Assembly (NCBI GenBank): GCA_027575765.1
Contig: JANBPT010000426.1
Location: 1 to 36,460, forward strand
DNA: 36,460 nucleotides
Direction: 5' to 3'
DNA from: Tieghemiomyces parasiticus
Lineage: Eukaryota > Kickxellomycota > Dimargaritomycetes > Dimargaritales > Dimargaritaceae
Shown in pieces: positions 11,901 through 20,485 of this stretch. The position numbers and the translations under genes were made by a program. The notes beneath the pieces were generated by a model. The model was not told the DNA's origin. It did not search any database and saw nothing but the letters and a program-made list of their open reading frames with translations. Each line of letters opens with the position of its first letter. Position 1 is the first letter of the stretch.

Positions 11901-12591
11901 GTTTTTGACCGCTGCCGCGGCCAAGGGGCTGGAGGTTGCGGGCACCTTCGCCCGCCGTCGCGGCCAGCTGACATTGGACCTCACCTTTGGCAACCAAAGT
12001 CCGGCGCCGGTGGGTGACTTTGCGATCCAATTCAACAAGAACAGCTTCGGATTGTGGCCGGCCGCCAACCTAGCGGTGCCCACGTTGCAGCCTGGGCAAA
12101 TGTTCGACACGTCCCTACCACTCCATACGAACGGACCCGTCCAATCCATGACGCCCATCAACAACCTCCAGATCGCCCTGAAAACCTCGTCCGGCGTGTT
12201 CTACTTCCAAACGCCATATCTCGTCCATATCCTCTTCCAGGATGACGCGACGCTGGGCCAGTCGGAGTACCTGACGGCGTGGAAGGAAATCCCTGACGCC
12301 CACCAGAAACTACACACCCTCTACGCGCTCAAGTTCGCCACTATGCTGCAGGTCCGACAGAAGCTTCACCGTAACAATGTCTTCACGGTGGCCGAGCGTG
12401 TCGTGGACGGCCTAACCCATTTCTACGTGTCGGCCAAGTCACTCGACGGGTCGGTGTTTCTAAGCGAGATTAAGATCGACAAGTCGTTCCAGGTCGGTCA
12501 TGTCGCTACCAAGTCGTTCGCCAGTCACCTGGTGGAGCCGTACCAGGCTGCTGTGGTGGCCATCTTGGGGAGCGGGGCGAGCGCTACATAA
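8986..12591 (+). CDS. APL2: Clathrin adaptor beta subunit (AP-1 type beta-adaptin)
   Basis: Large subunit of a heterotetrameric clathrin adaptor, acting in trans-Golgi/endosome vesicle formation. Exons are 8986-9013, 9218-9471 and 9616-12591, giving 1085 residues with matching phases. The trunk opens with MSDAKYFQRGKLQEL, typical of fungal beta-adaptins, and continues as HEAT-like repeats with family signatures DPYVRKTAA, NPAVVANAVAALTEI, TKVNYVVQEAVVVIKDIFRK, LCENLDSLDDSEAKAAMIW and NPDLRDRGYIYWRLLSTDP. A long flexible hinge (about 600-850) carries a clathrin-box motif LLDLD (677-681) within LIDLLDLDF. The C-terminal appendage begins near 856 (VFLTAAAAKGLEVAG) and includes the platform subdomain to the stop. 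The hinge is Gly/Pro/Ala-rich. Fungal AP-1 and AP-2 beta chains are close, so AP-2 remains possible; I favour AP-1 from the general sequence. Confidence 0.93.
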
Positions 12592-12725
12592 AAACTGATC
12601 ATGTCATCGATACTTTTAAGCTTGGCTCCTTCTTTTTTTTTACCTTTTCCCTCGCCCGCTTCTTTTTTTTACATGGACCTATGGAATGGATCAGGGCACT
12701 TGACGATGTTGGTTTTGTCCGGCTT

Positions 12726-12731
12726 AATAAA
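12726..12731 (+). terminator. Poly(A) signal AATAAA after beta-adaptin
   Basis: AATAAA lies about 135 bases after the beta-adaptin stop codon, following T-rich stretches. It fits a polyadenylation signal. Confidence 0.45.
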
Positions 12732-13909
12732 TTGATTGTATTCAGAGAAGTGGCGGCGGCGAAGAGGGACTAAAATGGGAGTGGAAACGTTGTGCAACCA
12801 CTCACCCCTGGTCCTGGCCAGACGGAACCTGAGAAGCTCCTAAACTAGGGCATGACCACTCGGTCGAAATCCTACATTGGGCGATCTCCACGGCTATTAG
12901 GCTTTCCTTTCGTACCGAACGGCCCGTCCGTTGTTAAGTCATCCCATATCACTAGACCTTCATCTGGAGTTGGTTCCGTTTCAAAAAGCATGAGGGGAGG
13001 GGAGGACAGAGTCCCAGTTGCTCCTGGGTATTAGTTATGAAGCATGTGCTCGCAAGCTACCGCCCTATCCAGCCGAGATTGAATGTGTTCTGGCCCTTTA
13101 CGTCCGGCCGGAAGTAGCAGAGGGGGTACATGTGTGTAAAATGTGTATTATCGTCCTGTAGAACTTTCACACGTAGGAGCTTCATCTGTCCAGCCAGATA
13201 AGCAAAGTGAAAAGAGTGCCAATACCGCTTATAATCGAATGTAGCCGACAGTATAGGTCTGGGTCAAAGCGCTGGATGAAGGGGGTTGAAACCCACTGAC
13301 CATGTGCTATGGTAACACCAGCTTCACACTCCCCCCCCCTCCATTCTCCCACCCGGCAATGGGAACCGTGTAACCGATCGGGTCAGGAAACGGTGAGCAT
13401 TGAAATCCCCAATACTTTCTCGCAAGCCAATTTTCTTGTATTGCTATTTTATCCGACCAGACCAAACCGTTTGCTATAGTCAACCTTGCTCGGTAAACCA
13501 GCGACGGGCAGAGTTGAGCCGGCGAGTTTGGCTGCACGAGGGTGTGTTGACCAAATCGGGTCGGATGAAATGGTGCTAACGTGGTACTCGGGCGTACTAT
13601 ACAACCCGCCACCCCTGAACTTCACTCGACAGCAGCTCATCTGATACGTATGGTGTGCCTGATCGAAACAAGAGAGGGGGGAAAGGAGTTGGGGTAAACT
13701 CCCCCCCCCCCTGTTCGGAGTTAACATGCAAGGATCGATTGCGGAATCCCGTTGGGAAAACTCCCTGGAAAGAAATTAGGACCCTATGTTGCGGAATTTT
13801 ACGCCCGACTCTGCCTAATGTAAGCCGCGGCCGTCCGTGAATTCTGGCCCACAAGAGTTTCCCTCGGCTATCCTGCCACTTTAGAGCGAGGATAGTTCGA
13901 CCAACGTAT

Positions 13910-13918
13910 TATAAAAAG
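13910..13918 (+). promoter_or_regulatory. Strong TATA box of the secreted peptide gene
   Basis: TATAAAAAG is a near-perfect TATA element 127 bases before the ATG at 14045. The sequence between is C/T-rich with CAAAAAC/ACA stretches typical of a fungal leader. It suggests a regulated or highly expressed gene. Confidence 0.6.
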
Positions 13919-14044
13919 GACCGCGACTTCCGCTCGACATTCTAACCAAAAACACATCTACAACTCTATCGCTTTATCCTGCTCCCCGCTTCGCCCTCGC
14001 TACCCACACACAACTCACCTCTCTGGCCCCTACCTCGACTCACC

Positions 14045-14610
14045 ATGCAGCTCAACCTCACCTTTATCGTTGTCCTAGCTACCGTCGGACTGCAGCTGAT
14101 GGCCGGCACCGTGGTTGCCTCCGAACGCAAGCGCATTCCGCTGAGCGTGAGGATGGCCAAATCTTTTAAGGAGCACCCCGAAGCCAATAAGGAATTCTTT
14201 AAAGCCGTTGGAGAGGCTGCGAGTAGCATCGCTTCGGGAAAGCCCAGCGGGGCAAGTAAGTACCCTCTCCTAGAATCTTGACTGCATGACTCGTTGAAAA
14301 AAAAATATGCATTTTGTAATTGCATTTGGCACCTACTGCCCCCACTTTCGACCATTGCATTATTCACCTCCTTCGGGGAATCAAGCAGTCTATTACTACC
14401 TCTCCACTCCCTAATGTTGTTGGAAAACTCATTTTTATCAGCATTTCGCATGGAATGTTAATTCTACAAGACTAACCCCCTTCCCTCCCAACACACCCAC
14501 TATCACCATCTCTCTGCGCAATGCGACCATAATATCCTTCCTAATCAGCCATCAAACGCGTCTTTGAAACGAGCAAAACCCTCCAGAACCTCAACAAGTC
14601 GAAGAAGTAG
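14045..14610 (+). CDS. Small secreted basic peptide, 90 residues, unknown function
   Basis: I do not recognise a family. Two exons, 14045-14255 and 14549-14610, join in phase 1 (A|GTAAGT donor, CTAATCAG acceptor) to give 90 residues ending in NKSKK. Residues 1-25 are a clear signal peptide, with hydrophobic LTFIVVLATVGLQL and likely cleavage after VVA25. A dibasic KR (29-30) follows at once, so Kex2-type trimming to a product starting IPLSVRM is possible. The rest (about 60-65 residues) has no cysteine, is Lys-rich with a net charge near +9, and could form amphipathic helices (FKEHPEANKEFFKAVGEAAS). A strong TATA box sits upstream and an AATAAA downstream, which supports a real transcript. 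Reading through the intron would give 78 residues instead. The start ATG has CACCATGC context. Function could be cell-surface, signalling or host-directed; none is shown. Confidence 0.75.
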
Positions 14611-16950
14611 GTTACCATGGGGTTCCCTGGTAGCGCGCCCTTCTCAACGGTCGATTATTTCTGGGTTAATTACGAGAGGCCTCGACTTGCAGATATGTCA
14701 TTCCCTGTTTACCTTAGGTATTTCTTACGCTCCCTAGTGCAATAAAAGGCAACAGGTTCTTATAAAAATTTTATGGACTGATATCCCAACTCGGTACGAC
14801 TGATCTCCTCACCGGTATTGGAGTCCGGCGCCACTGCGAGCGATTAAGCCAAAGGTATAACCATTAAGACGATACTTCTCACGTCCAATAACGTCATCAC
14901 AGCACCTGTTGGGCGTTCAAACGTGTAAGTTTGGATTTAAAATGTGCGCCGAGGGCAGTGAGAAAATTAAGTCCTTAATCCATCTAAGGCAAAGCGACCA
15001 CCTTACACTTCACCATTTTGTATCACCTTCCAGTCGGAGAGGCCACGCACCAATGGATTGCTGCCATACTTAACAGCCTCTAGGGGGGGGTAGATGTTTG
15101 CAGTGATCCTCTTAGTCAATAGCATCAGCTAGTAAGCACACACCTAGTCCCACCGGTCCTGTACAAAAGATCAGAACTATCCAGGCGTAGTTGAAACTAG
15201 AAAAAAAATTGGCGTCAGTCAGAATGCCCTCTGGTAGTGGCATGTAGAGAGAATAGGGGAAGGATGGGAGTATGGCGTGCTTACATCCTGGCGTGGTTCA
15301 TTAGGAGCCCCCTCTCTCTCTCGCTCAACGCCATAGTAAAACGTTTGGCGCCAGGATTCTCAGTAAACCGAACTGATCATCTCTGTAATCAGCTTGCCGG
15401 ATATCCGTAAGTGACCATTATCACATTTAGCCGGTATTATTAAAAAACTGGCGAATAATTCGTCCGTGTCGCTATTCGGTCGTGGATTGCACTACTGTCT
15501 GTGGATAATCCGTCATAACTGGGAGGCAGGTGGTATTCGGTGTTCAATATTCCCCCAATCTGGCTCACCATTCGGCCAGCCGATTTTAGCAACGATGTTG
15601 CCCACTAGCTCGTCGCACCTATCGAGGTGACCTTGCTTTTACCTTCTAATTTCTTCTCCGACACCGCCTGGGGCGCCCAATGGTGGTTTCGGTTGGCACC
15701 ATTTGCGCCCAACCAGGTAAGTAGATGTCTCTATATTCTCCTTTCTTGGTAGGCCGTTGGCGGGGCGTCTGACCTGTTCCGCCGACGCACCGCTTTGGTA
15801 TGAAAGTTCGACGGTGAGAGTCGTTCGATGCGCCCACTTGCTCTCTTGGTACACCGTTTGGCGTAGTGCCTACAGGTGCCAGCGATCTATAAATATCGTA
15901 ATTGTGCCCTGTTGTGTACAAAGTATCCTTCAGATATCCACTTTTTCCTCATACATACCTGAGCCCAGTACTGCCCTAATCTCACGGCCAGCGCATGAAG
16001 CGGGGTCAGCTCACTAGCCCATCCTGCGTTCATGTGATCGCGCTCCTCCGCTAAACACGGCCACTGTTGTAAGTATTTACATCCGCCTTCACCTCTGCTG
16101 CCCTACTATATTCTTCACCAGCTAGGTTATACATAGTAGCGACAAGGAGTCATGACGGCCAGACGGATCTTAATCAGCGACAGGTAGCCTCCTGCGTGCA
16201 GATCCAGGGAAAGAAGGGGTCGGGGACAGGGTTTCTGATACTTCGGGCTGTTAAAATTCGGCGGTTTCGGATTGCGTGCTCATGTAGGCTCAGTGCCGTT
16301 GGTGTCAGATGGCACTTGGGATACTCCGATATCCAGAGTAAGGCAATAAATTTTCCCTCCAGGGGCAACCCACTGCCCGCTAAAAACCACACCACGTCTA
16401 GCCGTGCGGCAGCGGCACCCCACCTATCCCCCCTCTCCCTTTATCCTGCCGCACCTGACCCTGGGTTTCGCATGGCCATGGTCTCCGGCCTCTCCCCCGG
16501 AATATTATAAACTGACTGAAGGGGCCTATATTTTCCGGTCTTACGCCGGTCTGCTGAGGTTTCTACTGCCCCGGTTCGATTGTGCTCCTTCAACGGGCCA
16601 CCCGCCCCCCTCGGCCTACGTTGCTGACCTTCCCTTATACTTCGTCCTCCAGCTTTGCGTTTTCTGTTACTGTCTTCTCAGTATTTCCGGGCACTAGCTG
16701 CTGTCTGTATTCATACTATACACTTTTCTTGCTTCACATTGGCATGGTAGCCCCTTCTGTAATATTTCGAAACACCAACTGTATAATACTAATGTTCTAA
16801 GTACCCTCCTTGCTTGCAACGCATTATCCATGTACTCCAGCGACGCACACTTCACACTTTGGCTCAACCCTCCACCATCCTAGGGCGACAAGTGCCTCTA
16901 TTATCTGCCCATTTCCCTCGAGTCGTATCTCCTTCCGCGCCCACCTTAGC
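14611..16950. other. Intergenic region, secreted peptide to permease
   Basis: About 2.3 kb is mostly unremarkable sequence with a G run at 15083-15090. From about 16400 it becomes C/T-rich, like a leader for the permease. No tRNA, repeat element or credible coding exon is recognised. A frame open upstream of 16951 has no ATG and is probably leader. Confidence 0.55.
14741..14746 (+). terminator. Poly(A) signal AATAAA after the secreted peptide gene
   Basis: AATAAA lies 131 bases after the stop codon of the two-exon peptide gene, which supports the gene boundary. Confidence 0.45.
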
Positions 16951-18636
16951 ATGGCCGACTTCAAGTGCGAGCCGACCAAGGCCACCGCTGACACTTTTCA
17001 TCCAGCCAGTACTGAGATAGTCCACGACGGCAGTTTTAACAAGGATTTTGGCGCTTTTACTGCCGATGAAGCGGCCCAATCGGACCACCCCGCCGACGAT
17101 GAGGGCCCCACTCCATCAGACGAGCTTCCGCGCACCCTGGGCGTTCTCAGCGGCACAGCCATGGTAGCCGGTCTGATGATTGGATCGGGGATTTTCTCCA
17201 CCCCAGCGACGGTCTTGACCTCGGCTGGGTCGGCTGGCATGGCCTTCGTGATATGGGTAATCGGCGCCCTGGTCACCCTCTGCGGCGGACTCTCTTATGT
17301 GGAGCTCGGTTCGATGCTGCCCCGGTCGGGTGGCGAACAGGCCTACCTTGATTATGCTTTCCGACGGCCCCGGGCCCTCCTGGCTTTCCTCTTCTGCTTC
17401 TGCATGATCGTCTGCATTCGTCCAGGTTCGGCCGCCGCCAACTCGACCGTGTTTGGCAAGTACATTTTGTACGCCGGGTACGGTCCACGCAGCGGCATCA
17501 CCGACCATTATGTCTCCCAAAACTTCGACTGGCTGTGTCGCGCCCTCGGTGTGTTCTGCGTCACCGCCATCGCCCTCCTCAACTGTCTATCCGTGGCATG
17601 GTCGCTCCGGGTCCACAACATCCTGACCTGGATCAAGCTACTCACCCTCCTGCTTATCTCCATTACGGGCCTGGTCATCGTGTCGGGGGTCACCAGTATC
17701 CCGCGCAGCGACCTGTGGTCCCAGGGATTTAAAGGCACGTCCAACAGCGCCCACCAGGTCTCGTCAGCCTTGTTCGGGTCACTGTGGGCCTACGACGGCT
17801 GGAACAATCTTAACTACAGTCTGGGAGAGCTCAAACGCCCGCGCCGAAACCTGCCTATCTGTGTCACTTCCGGGATCGGGATCGTAGCCGTCCTGTACTT
17901 GCTCACCAACGTGGCCTTCTTCAGCGTCATCAGTATGGCGGACGCCGTCGAGTCCAAGGAGGTCCTTGCCGGCGTGTGGGGCGATATCGTGTTCGGCACC
18001 ACGTTCGGCCGCATCATCATCCCTGTGCTCATTGCCATCTCGTCCGCTGGCAGCGTGTCGGCCATGACCTTCACCATCGCCCGTATCATTCGCGTTGCTG
18101 CCCAGGCCGGCTACATGCCCTACGGGGACCGTCTGGCCGCCCTCAGCCCACGGTTCGGAACCCCCTGGCGCTGCGTGCTGATTCAGTGGGTACTTAGTCT
18201 GGTGTATATGCTGGCTCCACCCCCAGGTAACGTGTTTGACTTTTTGGTCAACATGCAAAGCTACCCGACGTACCTCTTCTACGGTATCTCCCTAGTCGGC
18301 CTCTTCTACCTGCGTAAGACCCACCCGCTCAAGGAACGGCCCTTCCGCGTATTCCTTTTCTTCCCGGCCCTTTTTATCGTTGTCGCGCTGTTCCTGAGCA
18401 TCTTCCCCTTCGTCCCAAGTACTGACGGCTCCGTCGTCGTGGACGGCATCCCGTACTACCTGGCCCCACTACTTGGCGCCCTTTACATCCTCATTGGCAT
18501 CCCCATTTGGCACCTGTTTGTTCACCGCCATGACCTCAAGTTCGGACCACCGCCATCTCCAGACGATCAGGAGAGGGCGGAGGTGGCTGCCGTGGAAACT
18601 TTGCCGTCGGTTGAGAAGGCTGAACCAATGGCCTAA
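16951..18636 (+). CDS. Amino-acid permease, APC superfamily (LAT/MUP1-like)
   Basis: Membrane transporter, 561 residues, one exon. The start is the first ATG of the frame (TTAGCATGG). A hydrophilic N-terminal tail of about 65 residues precedes the first membrane segment, which carries the APC signature GLMIGSGIFSTPATVL. The next segments include SYVELGSMLPRSGGEQAYLDYAF and RPRALLAFLFCFCMIVCIRPGSAAAN, which resemble fungal LAT-type and methionine-permease (MUP1) proteins. About twelve membrane helices can be placed. TSSPR-like domains or signal peptide are absent, as usual for this family. The short C-terminal tail has acidic and lysine residues that could serve ubiquitin-dependent turnover, an inference only. 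The substrate cannot be read from sequence; large neutral amino acids or methionine are likely. A small hairpin lies in the 3' region at 18682-18706. Confidence 0.88.
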   Translation: MADFKCEPTKATADTFHPASTEIVHDGSFNKDFGAFTADEAAQSDHPADDEGPTPSDELPRTLGVLSGTAMVAGLMIGSGIFSTPATVLTSAGSAGMAFVIWVIGALVTLCGGLSYVELGSMLPRSGGEQAYLDYAFRRPRALLAFLFCFCMIVCIRPGSAAANSTVFGKYILYAGYGPRSGITDHYVSQNFDWLCRALGVFCVTAIALLNCLSVAWSLRVHNILTWIKLLTLLLISITGLVIVSGVTSIPRSDLWSQGFKGTSNSAHQVSSALFGSLWAYDGWNNLNYSLGELKRPRRNLPICVTSGIGIVAVLYLLTNVAFFSVISMADAVESKEVLAGVWGDIVFGTTFGRIIIPVLIAISSAGSVSAMTFTIARIIRVAAQAGYMPYGDRLAALSPRFGTPWRCVLIQWVLSLVYMLAPPPGNVFDFLVNMQSYPTYLFYGISLVGLFYLRKTHPLKERPFRVFLFFPALFIVVALFLSIFPFVPSTDGSVVVDGIPYYLAPLLGALYILIGIPIWHLFVHRHDLKFGPPPSPDDQERAEVAAVETLPSVEKAEPMA

Positions 18637-19426
18637 ACCAGTGGACATTCTCCTCCGCCCGATCCGTTGTGCATTAAAATGACCATCAATTCGTCTTAAT
18701 GATGGTTTTTACTGTCAAGACGGTAGGGAGATTGAGCACTTGACTGAAACTAAGCAATCAGGAATCTTTGCCTGTGTGTTGTAGTGTTTATTTTGTGGAA
18801 GTTGGTGGGCAGAGTGATGTACGTACTGGGACCCGTCAGCTGGCGGGTCAATACCCCACGGGCTGGAATTCCAGGTCGGCAGCACAGAACCACGCACACA
18901 AGGTAGGCGGTCCTAAATCCTATAAGGTTACTTTGAGCACTGGCCAGGGAATGGAAATTGGGCGCCTCGAAAAGCTGACCCTCACAAAGGCCCGCGACTT
19001 ATATAGCACCTATCTTACTGCCGAGTTATGTAGGGGGGCCAGGCTGGCTGTGTTATATACTGCCTAGATATAATGGCAGAGTGATTTGTGGGAACGGCAG
19101 CTTTAGGCCGCTTGGTTAGTTCAACAGAAAAAAACTTGAGAAGGTGTGATTTGTCCTGTCCTGAGGCCTACTCACGTGACGTAATAATCACACAGAAGAT
19201 GGCTCATGAGACCATAATGTGTCCCAAAAGCCCGGTGGGCTGATAGGCGGTTTCCACCGCGTACAACCCTTGGACCGTAGGTCGGCGGGCATCCTAGTCA
19301 CTGAGGGTATTCGAAGGTGACCTTGCTACAGTTCCGTCGACGTGGGCCAAGTAGCTAAGGTCTATTTTATACAATGATCAGTATTTCGGGACGGTTTACA
19401 ATGCTGAGTTCAAACATATTTTCTAG
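18637..19426. other. Convergent intergenic region, permease and deaminase
   Basis: About 0.8 kb lies between two 3' ends. It includes the small hairpin at 18682-18706 and an E-box/CRE-like CACGTGACGTAA at 19173-19184. A frame open at 18768-19067 starts only at TTG and shows no domain. Confidence 0.55.
18682..18706 (+). repeat. Short inverted repeat in permease 3' region
   Basis: ACCATCA (18682-18688) and TGATGGT (18700-18706) form a perfect 7-bp stem with an 11-base loop, followed by TTTT. It lies 46 bases after the permease stop. It may fold in the 3' UTR, but could be chance. Confidence 0.35.
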
Positions 19427-19882
19427 TCAGCTCACAATATGGGAATTGGGGGCCAGGCACTTCTCTTCGAGGCCGGGTACATATACCACTTTGACGCCAG
19501 CAGCCTCCAACAGCTTAACACCTTGGCACTGCACAAAATGGGCGGGCTCCTTGACACCGAGAACAACACGGCCCACCCCAGCGGAAATGATACGCTCGGT
19601 ACAGGGTGGCTTGCCTGACAAACGTTCGCTGCACGGTTCCATGGTGGTGTACATGGTGGCGTCGCGGAGGTTGACAGAGGCGGAGTCCAGCTTAAGCAGA
19701 GCACACTCCTCGGCGTGGGTGTTGCCAGGAAGCTCGCGCGAAAACCCTGTGGTCAGTACTTTGCCGTCGGTCACCAGGACCGCCCCGACGCAGTAGGCAC
19801 TCTCGACCGGGACGGACTTCTTGGCCTCTTCGACGGCTAGCTCAAGATATTCAACGTCCTGCGGGGTGTAGTTTACCGCCAT
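19427..19882 (-). CDS. Zinc-dependent deaminase, probable DRAP deaminase of riboflavin synthesis
   Basis: 151 residues, one exon, ATG at 19882. It belongs to the CMP/dCMP and RibD-type deaminase fold. Zinc and catalytic motifs are HAEE (56-59, His ligand and catalytic Glu) and PCSERLSGKPPC (83-94, Cys84 and Cys94 as ligands). SAGVGRVVLGVKEP and GVKLLEAAGVKVVYVPG resemble RibD and the deaminase half of yeast Rib2. TGFSRELPGNTHAEE is a strong match, from memory, to the yeast Rib2 deaminase half. The likely reaction is deamination of the pyrimidine intermediate after GTP cyclohydrolase II. Unlike yeast Rib2 there is no pseudouridine-synthase half; the domain stands alone. The frame stays open upstream of 19882 but without a better start. 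It is head to head with the SANT gene, about 600 bases apart. A cytosine or dCMP deaminase is the alternative. Confidence 0.8.
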   Translation of the reverse strand: MAVNYTPQDVEYLELAVEEAKKSVPVESAYCVGAVLVTDGKVLTTGFSRELPGNTHAEECALLKLDSASVNLRDATMYTTMEPCSERLSGKPPCTERIISAGVGRVVLGVKEPAHFVQCQGVKLLEAAGVKVVYVPGLEEKCLAPNSHIVS

Positions 19883-20485
19883 GGCGAAACGGAATGCGGA
19901 GCGACAGATGGCAGGTGGTGAGGTAAAGGAGAAAGGAAAAGACAAGGGGCTTAGAATGGGCAATGGGTGACAGATGGGTGGTGCGGAGACGGGGAGGTCA
20001 CCACGGCCGGCGAGATACGCCACCCGATCGCTCCCATGGCAGTTGCAAGCGGTTCCCAACGGTGTGAAACCACTACCTGATGGGGCGGTAAGGGGGAGGG
20101 GGCAGCTGGTTTTCACGCTACGATCTGGCGTGCAACTGAAATACGCCCTCATCCGATGCTACGGTCGCCCCTGGTCAGCTAGCGACTGCTGGCCATGGGA
20201 TGGTATGGTAACCTCCCTCCTGTGGTTCTCACTACCTATGGTGCCAGACAGGATATTGTCATTGCGGCTGGCACGAGCGCTTGGACCACGACGCGCCGCG
20301 CTCCGTCGTGCCTTGGCAGTACCCACAACGCGAGCTCCGACTACACCGCAAAGTCGGGCCTTCCGTTCACTTGCTAAGCCCGCGCGGTACACGCCCCTGT
20401 GCTAGCGAACCTTTGCTCATTCCCAGCCCTCCAACCTTCCACTTCGCCTCGCCAGGCCAACCTCCCCACTGCTCGCCTTCGGACC
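19883..20485. promoter_or_regulatory. Shared divergent promoter region, deaminase and SANT gene
   Basis: 603 bases separate two start codons pointing away from each other. Leaders are purine-rich next to 19883 (pyrimidine-rich on the minus strand) and C-rich before 20486. No clear TATA box is seen for either gene. Frames open here have no domain. Confidence 0.5.

Larger units (their letters stand above)
12592..14044. other. Intergenic region, beta-adaptin to secreted peptide gene
   Basis: About 1.45 kb holds the beta-adaptin 3' region, C homopolymers at 13331-13339 and 13701-13711, and the promoter of the next gene. Short open frames on both strands show no domain and no splice-consistent extension. 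Confidence 0.6.

Noticed and set aside
11745..12164. Antisense frame inside the beta-adaptin appendage
   Set aside because: Overlaps a well-supported coding region with no independent evidence.
16570..16590. GGTTCGATT-like tRNA T-arm
   Set aside because: No matching A box, acceptor stem or cloverleaf could be built around it.
16810..16950. N-terminal extension of the permease
   Set aside because: The frame is open but starts only at TTG; the first ATG is 16951 with good context, and the extension is leader-like.
17779..18258. Open frame antisense to the permease
   Set aside because: Shadow of the permease codon pattern, His/Asp-rich nonsense composition, no domain.
18870..18895. TCGGCAGCACA resembling the start of U6 snRNA
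   Set aside because: The match stops after about ten bases; the conserved U6 core (ACAGAGA) does not follow.
18768..19067. Plus-strand frame of 99 codons after the permease
   Set aside because: Starts only at TTG, no domain, lies in a convergent 3' region.
19883..20152. N-terminal extension of the deaminase
   Set aside because: No ATG-supported start in good context, and the deaminase fold is complete from 19882.
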